DNA of 64,000 bases, taken from Mesorhizobium loti (GTDB lineage Bacteria; Pseudomonadota; Alphaproteobacteria; Rhizobiales; Rhizobiaceae). The stretch is taken from assembly GCF_002858745.1 (NCBI RefSeq), contig NZ_PJRO01000012.1, positions 124,001 through 188,000 on the forward strand. Direction: 5' to 3'. Below the pieces are notes generated by a model. It was not told the DNA's origin. It worked only from the letters and a program-made list of their open reading frames with translations, and ran no database searches. Of the stretch, positions 58,674 to 64,000 are shown piece after piece (the stretch's first letter is position 1; every line of letters begins with the position of its first letter). Position numbers and translations under genes: made by a program.

Positions 58674-59642
58674 TTACGGTTTGAGGATGAGTTTGCCGGA
58701 GGCGCCACGCCCCAGCACACGTTTCAAAATATTGGCTGCATCGGCCAAAGGATAAATGCCTTCGATCACCGGCTTGACCTTGCCGGCGAGATACCACGCG
58801 ACCAGTTCGCGCATATTTTCGGCATAGGCTTGCGGTTCCTTGACGGTGAAATCGCCCCAATAGACGCCGACGACCGAGAAACCCTTCACAAGGGTGAGAT
58901 TGACGGCAAGCTTGGGGATGGCGCCGGAGGCAAAACCGATGACCAGCAGCCGCCCGTTCCAACCCATCGCACGCGCCAGCACCTCGAACGCATCACCGCC
59001 AACCGGATCGAAACCGACATCGACACCTTTGCCGCCGGTGATTTCCTTCAGCGCTTCCTTCAGATTGTCGTATCCGATCGCGATATCGGCACCAGCTTCC
59101 AGGGCAATGCGCTGCTTCTCGGGCGAAGACGCGACGGCGATAACCTTGGCACCGAGCGCCTTGCCGATCTGCACGGCAGCGGTGCCGGTTGCACCAGCCG
59201 CGCCAAGCACACAAAGTGTTTCGCCGGGTCTGAGTTGGCCACGCTGCTTCAGGGCATGATGAGACGTGCCATAGCCGCAGACAAGCGCACAGGCGTCCGC
59301 CGTGCTCATCGCATCGGGCAGTTTCATCGTCATGGTTTCGGACACGGCCACCTTTTCGGCGTAACCGCTGACGACAGTGAGGGCGGCTACCCTGTCGCCG
59401 ACCTTCAAACCCGTCACCTTGGGACCGATGGCGACAACCCGCCCCGCCACCTCCATGCCCGGCACGAAAGGCGTCGGCGGCTTCATCTGGTAGAGACCCT
59501 GGACCAGCAACCCATCGGGATAATTGACGCCGATGGCTTCGGCTTCGATGACCACGGCATCGCCCTTTGCTTCGGGTTCCGGCCAATCACCGTATTCGAG
59601 TTGATCGAGCGGCGCGAAGGCTCGGGCAATGATGGCTTTCAT
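58674..59642 (-). CDS. NADPH:quinone oxidoreductase family protein (MDR)
   Basis: 322 aa. GVNYPDGLLVQGLYQMKPPTPFVPGMEVAGRVVAIG is the classic QOR/VAT1 signature (about residues 38-73), with TLCVLGAAGATGTAAVQIGKALGAKVIAVASS as the dinucleotide-binding block (about 138-169) and VDVGFDPVGGDAFEVLARAMGWNGRLLVIGFASG. The family reduces quinones or 2-enoyl compounds with NADPH. The surrounding acyl-CoA genes suggest a role in fatty or branched acid turnover. Confidence 0.88.
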   Translation of the reverse strand: MKAIIARAFAPLDQLEYGDWPEPEAKGDAVVIEAEAIGVNYPDGLLVQGLYQMKPPTPFVPGMEVAGRVVAIGPKVTGLKVGDRVAALTVVSGYAEKVAVSETMTMKLPDAMSTADACALVCGYGTSHHALKQRGQLRPGETLCVLGAAGATGTAAVQIGKALGAKVIAVASSPEKQRIALEAGADIAIGYDNLKEALKEITGGKGVDVGFDPVGGDAFEVLARAMGWNGRLLVIGFASGAIPKLAVNLTLVKGFSVVGVYWGDFTVKEPQAYAENMRELVAWYLAGKVKPVIEGIYPLADAANILKRVLGRGASGKLILKP

Positions 59643-59655
59643 GCTCTCCTCCCGG

Positions 59656-59761
59656 CTAAGCAGACTTTCGTGGCTTCGCCCACACTTGGCCTGCTTAGTT
59701 TTTTGTTTTGTCGCAGGTTCTTATCGCGAAACCGTGGGACACTTTTGCGGAACCTGCTTAG
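59656..59761 (+). repeat. Diverged bipartite palindromic repeat (copy E)
   Basis: The build matches copies A-C (left palindrome, TTTTTTGTTTTGTCG spacer, right palindrome, ACACTTTTGCGG near the end), but the arms are different and still paired: CTAAGCAG...CTGCTTAG on the left, GCAGGTTC (59713-59720) with GAACCTGC (about 59750-59757) on the right, where the others have GCAATTCC/GGAATTGC. It fills the gap between the MDR and acyl-CoA dehydrogenase genes. Confidence 0.65.
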
Positions 59762-59782
59762 CTTTACACTCCGAACGAACGC

Positions 59783-61024
59783 CTAAAGCTTTTCCTGAGT
59801 GTACTTCTTGAGCTCCTCGCGTGCGACCTGGCGGCGATGCACGGCATCGGGACCGTCGGCCAGCCGCAGCGTGCGAAGATGCGTCCAGGCACGCGCCAGG
59901 GGGGTGTCCTGGCTGATGCCTTGCGCGCCATGCATCTGCACGGCCTCGTCGACCACTTTCAGCGCAACGCGCGGCGCGACCACCTTGATCTGGCTGATCC
60001 AGGGCGCGGCGGCGCGTGCATCGCCCTGATCGATCATCCAGGCGGCCTTGAGGCAGAGCAATCTTGCCATTTCGATCTCCATGCGACACTCGGCGATGAT
60101 GTCGAAATTGGCGCCGAGCCTGGCCAGCGGCTGGCCGAATGCCTCGCGCCGCATCGACCGCCTGGACAGAAGCTCCAGTGCCATTTCGGCCTGGCCGATG
60201 GCGCGCATGCAGTGATGGATGCGGCCTGGCCCCAGTCGGCCCTGCGCAATCTCGAAGCCCCTGCCCTCGCCGAGAATCATGTTCGCCGCCGGCACCCGTA
60301 CACTCTCGAAGCGCAGATGCATGTGACCATGCGGGGCATCATCGTCGCCATAGACCTGCATGGCACGCACCTTGGTGACGCCCTTGCTGTCGGCGGGCAC
60401 CAGGATCATCGAATGCTGCTTGTGCCTGGGCTCGCTGTCGCCACCGGTCTTCACCATGACGATGTAGATGGCGCAACGTGGATCGCCGGCGCCGGATGCC
60501 CACCATTTCTCGCCGTTCAGAACATAGGAGTCGCCGTCGCGTTCGCAGCGCATGGAAATGTTGGTGGCGTCGGAGGACGCGACATCCGGCTCCGTCATCA
60601 GATAGGCCGAGCGGATCTTGCCCGCCAGCAACGGTTCCAGCCACGTTTTTTTATGCTCAGGCGAGCCGTAGCGTTCCAGCACTTCCATATTGCCGGTGTC
60701 GGGCGCCGAGCAATTGAACGTCTCGGCGCCAAGATGCGCCTTGCCCATCTCTTCCGCGAGATAGGCGTATTCAACCGTGGTGAGCCCATAACCGCGCTCG
60801 GAGCCGGTCAGCCAGAAATTCCACAGACTGCGCTCGCGCGCCTTCGCTTTCAACCCTTCGAGGATCTCGGTCTGGCGTTTCGTATAGACCCAGCGATCGC
60901 CGGCCTTGCCGACTTCGGCGAGGAATTCCTCGTCCAGTGGCATCACCTCGTCGCGCACCATCGCGGCGACCTGAGCATGGATCGGTTTCAGCCGTTCCGT
61001 CATGCCGAGATTCATGGCGGCCAT
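59783..61024 (-). CDS. Acyl-CoA dehydrogenase (ACAD10/11-like)
   Basis: 413 aa. FAD-dependent alpha,beta-dehydrogenation of an acyl-CoA. Blocks are AYLMTEPDVASSDATNISM (first ACAD signature region, about 135-155), YVLNGEKWWASGAGDPRC, GRIHHCMRAIGQAEMALELL, REAFGQPLARLGANFDIIAECRMEIEMARLL and VDEAVQMHGAQGISQDTPLARAWTHLR. It belongs to the long ACAD10/11-type group often encoded with a phosphotransferase, as here (63135). The ATG at 61024 overlaps the TetR stop (TGATG) and has GGGAG upstream. Confidence 0.93.
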   Translation of the reverse strand: MAAMNLGMTERLKPIHAQVAAMVRDEVMPLDEEFLAEVGKAGDRWVYTKRQTEILEGLKAKARERSLWNFWLTGSERGYGLTTVEYAYLAEEMGKAHLGAETFNCSAPDTGNMEVLERYGSPEHKKTWLEPLLAGKIRSAYLMTEPDVASSDATNISMRCERDGDSYVLNGEKWWASGAGDPRCAIYIVMVKTGGDSEPRHKQHSMILVPADSKGVTKVRAMQVYGDDDAPHGHMHLRFESVRVPAANMILGEGRGFEIAQGRLGPGRIHHCMRAIGQAEMALELLSRRSMRREAFGQPLARLGANFDIIAECRMEIEMARLLCLKAAWMIDQGDARAAAPWISQIKVVAPRVALKVVDEAVQMHGAQGISQDTPLARAWTHLRTLRLADGPDAVHRRQVAREELKKYTQEKL

Positions 61025-61704
61025 CACAAGCTCCCTTCCCTGATACCCAATCCACGCGCGGTGAAGTCGACGACCTGCGCCACGATAACCTCGATATCGC
61101 GTTCACTTTCGCCGGGACGCGGCGTGTACCAGAACAGCGGCGAATTCAGCGAAACGAACATCAGCTGTTCGGTGATACGAGGATCGTCGAAACGCATGTC
61201 GCCAGCCGCGCGCGCGGCAACGATGACCTGCCGGAAGATGGCGCCATAATCGTTGCGGTACTGCATCAGCCGCGCGAACTCCTCGCGCTGCTCCGGCGTG
61301 GTGGCACCACGCAGGTAAAGTTCGACGCCCTCCCACACGACACGCTGATAGGGCCGGGTCACGATCATCTGGCGCGCGTGGACCACGGCCATCTGCCGCC
61401 AACGCACAACCGCCGATCCGGCAGTGTCACGCACCGGTTCAATCGCCGCATAGTTCATGTCCATGCCGACCCGGAAGACATCGGCGAAGAGGTCTCCCTT
61501 AGATGGGTAGTGATGATAAATGCGGCCTTTGGTCGACCCGAGACTGCGCGCAACATCGTCAATCGAACTCGCCGCATAGCCTCGCGCCATGAAACAGGCA
61601 GCAGCGGCATCGAGGATCGCGGCGCGGGAGCCGTCAGCAACGCTGGCGCCGCCGACGGCCCTGGCCTCCTCTTCCCGCTCCGCCAAGTGCGGTCTCGCTG
61701 CCAT
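61024..61704 (-). CDS. TetR/AcrR family transcriptional regulator
   Basis: 226 aa. The N-terminal helix-turn-helix (about 28-75) reads RAAILDAAAACFMARGYAASSIDDVARSLGSTKGRIYHHYPSKGDLFADV; the larger C-terminal ligand domain has LYLRGATTPEQREEFARLMQYRNDYGAIF. It is first in an operon with acyl-CoA dehydrogenase and divergent from the SDR-MaoC-phosphotransferase genes. A perfect palindrome sits in the shared promoter region. A repressor sensing an acyl-CoA is the natural reading. Confidence 0.92.
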   Translation of the reverse strand: MAARPHLAEREEEARAVGGASVADGSRAAILDAAAACFMARGYAASSIDDVARSLGSTKGRIYHHYPSKGDLFADVFRVGMDMNYAAIEPVRDTAGSAVVRWRQMAVVHARQMIVTRPYQRVVWEGVELYLRGATTPEQREEFARLMQYRNDYGAIFRQVIVAARAAGDMRFDDPRITEQLMFVSLNSPLFWYTPRPGESERDIEVIVAQVVDFTARGLGIREGSL

Positions 61705-61742
61705 TGCCCCTCGATTTTCCCGGCTTTACAAGGATCGAAGTT

Positions 61743-61764
61743 CAACATACTACTCGGTATGTTG
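61743..61764. promoter_or_regulatory. TetR operator palindrome
   Basis: CAACATAC (61743-61750) and GTATGTTG (61757-61764), perfectly inverted around six bases. It is in the 112-bp divergent region between the TetR gene and the SDR gene, 53 bp from the SDR start and 38 bp from the tetR start, ideally placed to repress both directions. Confidence 0.75.
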
Positions 61765-61816
61765 TCAATCCGAAGACGGTTAAGTCTGATCCGGGCGGAA
61801 GACAGCGGGAGGACCG

Positions 61817-62632
61817 ATGAGCTATCTCGAAGAACTGTTCTCGGTGGCCGGCAAGACAGCACTGGTGACGGGAGCGGCGACCGGCATCGGCCGAATGGCT
61901 GCAACTGCGCTGGTGCTTGGTGGCGCCACTGTCATGATCGCCTCGCGCAAAGGCGAGGATTGCACCAAGGTCGCAGACGAATTGAACGCTCTTGGCGCAT
62001 CTGGCCGCGCCGAAGGCTTCGCCGGCGACGTCTCGTCCGAAGCAGGTATCGCGGCATTGGTCGAAGCGGTGAAGGCGCGCGCCGACCAGTTGCATATTCT
62101 CGTCAACAATGCCGGCGTTTCCTGGGGAGCGCCACTGGAGAGCTTTCCCTACCACGCCTGGGCCAAGGTATTCGGGGTCAACGTCACAGCCGTCTTCCAT
62201 CTGACGCGCGAGTTGCTGCCGCTGCTGGAAAAGGCGGCCACCGATACCGACCCCGCGCGTGTCATCAATCTTGGTTCGGTGATGGGCACGCAGCCGCTGG
62301 CAGACGACGCTTATTCCTACACGGCCTCCAAGGCCGCCGTTCATCACCTGACCCGCACGCTCGCTATTGAGCTGGCCGCCCGGCGTATCACAGTCAACGC
62401 CTTTGCCCCTGGGCCGTTCCAGAGCCGCATGACCGCGTTTGCCACCGGCAGCGAGGAAAAGGCCAAACATATCGGCGGACACGTTCCCGTCGGCCGCATC
62501 GGGCAACCGGATGACATTGGCGGCGCCACGCTCTATTTGTGCAGCCGGGCTGGCAGCTATGTCACCGGCGCGATCCTGCCGATCGATGGCGGACAATCGG
62601 TGCAGCACGGCCTGACCCTGTTCAAGGAATAA
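61817..62632 (+). CDS. Short-chain dehydrogenase/reductase
   Basis: 271 aa. Rossmann start TALVTGAATGIGRMAATALVLGGATVMIASR (about 15-45), NNAG in HILVNNAGVSWGAPLESF, catalytic Ser near LGSVMG and the YSYTASKAAVHHLTRTLAIELAARRITVNAFAPGPFQSRM block with the Tyr-Lys pair, closing GSYVTGAILPIDGGQSV. NAD(P)-dependent 3-hydroxyacyl or alcohol oxidation is likely given the adjacent MaoC and ACAD genes. GGGAGG precedes the ATG. First gene of the plus-strand operon. Confidence 0.93.
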   Translation: MSYLEELFSVAGKTALVTGAATGIGRMAATALVLGGATVMIASRKGEDCTKVADELNALGASGRAEGFAGDVSSEAGIAALVEAVKARADQLHILVNNAGVSWGAPLESFPYHAWAKVFGVNVTAVFHLTRELLPLLEKAATDTDPARVINLGSVMGTQPLADDAYSYTASKAAVHHLTRTLAIELAARRITVNAFAPGPFQSRMTAFATGSEEKAKHIGGHVPVGRIGQPDDIGGATLYLCSRAGSYVTGAILPIDGGQSVQHGLTLFKE

Positions 62633-62658
62633 AGCCGCGACGGCGCCAGGAGATACCC

Positions 62659-63138
62659 GTGCAACCCATCAGTCTCGATATATTGCTCGCCAGCGTCGGC
62701 AAGGAAGTCGGCCTCTCGCCCTGGCGCGTGGTCACGCAGACCATGATCGATCAGTTCGCCGACGCGACCGACGATCACCAGTTCATCCACTGCGATCCGG
62801 AACGCGCCGCGGCAGAGGCGCCTTTCGGCGGCACGATCGCACACGGATTCCTCACCTTGTCCTTGCTGTCGGCCATGACCTTCGAAACCCTGCCGCCACT
62901 CGCGAAGGGCAAGATGGGTGTCAATCACGGCTTCGACGAAGTGCGTTTCCTGTCACCGGTCAAGACCGGGGCCCGCATCCGCACCCGTTTCGTGCTGGCC
63001 GACGTGAAGGCGCGGCCGTCCGGCTGGGTGCAGACTTCGCATGACGTCACCATCGAGATCGAAGGCTCGCTGAAACCGGCGCTCACAGCACGCTGGCTGA
63101 CGCTGACCTTCGTGGAGCCCGAAACGCAGGACGCATGA
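62659..63138 (+). CDS. MaoC family (R)-enoyl-CoA hydratase-like protein
   Basis: 159 aa from a GTG at 62659 with AGGAGA upstream. Hot-dog fold; the hydratase-2 motif FADATDDHQFIHCDPERAAAEAPFGGTIAHGFLTLSL (about residues 31-65) contains the catalytic Asp and His. It hydrates trans-2-enoyl-CoA to (R)-3-hydroxyacyl-CoA, the reaction between the ACAD and the SDR. The frame upstream of GTG is read within the end of the SDR gene and is not family-like. Its stop overlaps the next start by four bases. Confidence 0.92.
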   Translation: MQPISLDILLASVGKEVGLSPWRVVTQTMIDQFADATDDHQFIHCDPERAAAEAPFGGTIAHGFLTLSLLSAMTFETLPPLAKGKMGVNHGFDEVRFLSPVKTGARIRTRFVLADVKARPSGWVQTSHDVTIEIEGSLKPALTARWLTLTFVEPETQDA

Positions 63139-64000
63139 CCGATCCGAACACGCTCGATCCAACGCTGCTTGCCCCTTATCTGGAGCGGGAAATCCACGGA
63201 TTTTCAAAGCTGCAGTCGATCGAGAAGTTCAAGTCGGGCCAGTCCAACCCGACCTATCTGTTGACGGCGAAAAGCGGTCGCTACGTGTTGCGTGCCAAGC
63301 CACCCGGACAGTTACTGAAATCGGCGCATCAGGTCGATCGCGAATACCGCGTCATGCGGGCACTTGCCGATACCGATATACCGGTGCCGCGCATGCTGCA
63401 TCTGTCCGGCGACGACTCGCCGATCGGGCGCATGTTTTATGTCATGGCCTTTGTCGACGGCCGGATCTTCTGGGATCCGGCCCTGCCGGAAGCATCAGGC
63501 AAGCAAGAGCGGGCGGCGGTCTACGACGCGATGAATGCCACGCTGGCGGCGCTTCATAATGTCGACATCGGCTCGATCGGTCTCGCCGACTACGGCAAGC
63601 CCGGCAGTTATTTCGAGCGTCAGCTCGGACGCTGGACCAGCCAGTATCGAGCCTCCGAAACCGAGCCCAATGCCGAGATGGAGGCACTGATGACCTGGCT
63701 GGAGACGAAAAAGCCGACAGACGACGGACAGCTCACCCTGGTGCATGGCGACTACCGGTTGGACAACATGATGTTCGCGCCGGATCGCCCTGACGTAATC
63801 GCCGTGCTTGACTGGGAACTGTCGACACTCGGTCACCCCTTTGCCGACATCGCTTATCAATGCATGCAGTGGCGGCTGCCGCATCAATCCGGTTTCAAGG
63901 GGCTCGGTGGCGTCGATCGTGCGGCGATCGGATTGCCGTCGGAACAAGACTATGTCGCCGCCTATTGCCGCCGTCGCGGCCTTGTCGGCATCGACAACTG
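63135..64000 (+). CDS. Phosphotransferase family protein, ACAD10/11 type (partial)
   Basis: At least 288 aa; the frame runs off the window end. Starts ATGA inside the MaoC stop. Aminoglycoside-phosphotransferase/choline-kinase fold: FKSGQSNPTYLL and RYVLRAKPPGQLL (nucleotide Lys), the catalytic loop LTLVHGDYRLDNMMF (about 210-225), and IAVLDWELSTLGHPFADIAY (metal Asp, about 233-252). Homologues are fused to or encoded with ACAD10/11, which process 4-hydroxyacyl-CoA by phosphorylation before removal; the same kinase-ACAD pairing across the divergent promoter supports that role here. Confidence 0.9.
   Translation, partial: MTDPNTLDPTLLAPYLEREIHGFSKLQSIEKFKSGQSNPTYLLTAKSGRYVLRAKPPGQLLKSAHQVDREYRVMRALADTDIPVPRMLHLSGDDSPIGRMFYVMAFVDGRIFWDPALPEASGKQERAAVYDAMNATLAALHNVDIGSIGLADYGKPGSYFERQLGRWTSQYRASETEPNAEMEALMTWLETKKPTDDGQLTLVHGDYRLDNMMFAPDRPDVIAVLDWELSTLGHPFADIAYQCMQWRLPHQSGFKGLGGVDRAAIGLPSEQDYVAAYCRRRGLVGIDN

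Noticed and set aside
57609..59786. A 725-codon open frame on the plus strand, and similar very long frames at 7883-9505, 11488-12753, 24247-25920 and 29492-31276
   Set aside because: All lie opposite well-supported genes (MDR pair, gltD, gltB, the TPR regulator, the family-5 binding protein) in high-GC DNA, where antisense frames stay open by codon bias. Their translations lack recognisable domains and have mirror-image composition.

Overview
The window looks like core chromosome of a GC-rich Rhizobiales alphaproteobacterium, most like Mesorhizobium or a near relative such as Aminobacter. The signs are a CpdR regulator, an sRNA matching the alphaproteobacterial suhB/mmgR family, a small heat-shock gene under an apparent ROSE thermometer, DUF1127 and BBP2-type proteins, rhizobial palindromic repeats and many ABC uptake operons. 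I see no transposase, integrase, phage gene, rRNA or CRISPR array. One tRNA (Val-GAC) lies at 23695-23769.

Layout. 1-7.7 kb holds envelope genes: a band-7 protein tail with NfeD, arabinose-5-phosphate isomerase, a large outer-membrane beta-barrel, UTP-glucose-1-phosphate uridylyltransferase, a lytic transglycosylase with a repeat element inside its reading frame, and an SGNH-like protein that seems to lack two catalytic residues. 7.7-14.1 kb is glutamate synthase (gltD, gltB). 14.5-28.1 kb is mixed housekeeping: threonine aldolase, PhzF, LysE and MFS transporters, Hsp20, hydrolases, HisN-like phosphatase, sRNA, CpdR, tRNA, GFA protein, a winged-helix/TPR regulator, PlsY, a ureohydrolase and a DUF1127 protein.

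28.1-45.7 kb is transport and catabolism: a GT87 protein; a minus-strand set (GlxA-type regulator, DddP-like M24 hydrolase, isochorismatase-like hydrolase, esterase, family-5 binding protein); a plus-strand glucose-type ABC operon; and a minus-strand polyamine/phosphonate/iron-type ABC operon. 46-54 kb has an RpiR regulator divergent from a run encoding an N-formylglutamate-amidohydrolase-like protein, amino-acid permease, glutamine-synthetase-like ligase, aldehyde dehydrogenase, DUF2569 protein and iron-type alcohol dehydrogenase. These suggest gamma-glutamylation catabolism of an amine or amino alcohol.

54.1-57.4 kb is a tightly overlapping four-gene operon (GT87, polyprenyl-phosphate GT2, YdjC/NaxD-like deacetylase, GtrA) that reads as an LPS or lipid-A amino-sugar modification system. 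57.6-64 kb is acyl-CoA metabolism: two quinone-oxidoreductase-like MDR proteins, acyl-CoA dehydrogenase, TetR, and a divergent SDR, MaoC and phosphotransferase operon, with a clear palindromic operator between the two arms.

Non-coding structure includes an RpoH promoter with a ROSE-like hairpin for hsp20, the sRNA with its terminator, a MerR-type 19-bp-spacer promoter, a CtrA-like box, intercistronic hairpins in two operons, and at least five copies or partial copies of a roughly 100-bp bipartite palindromic repeat.
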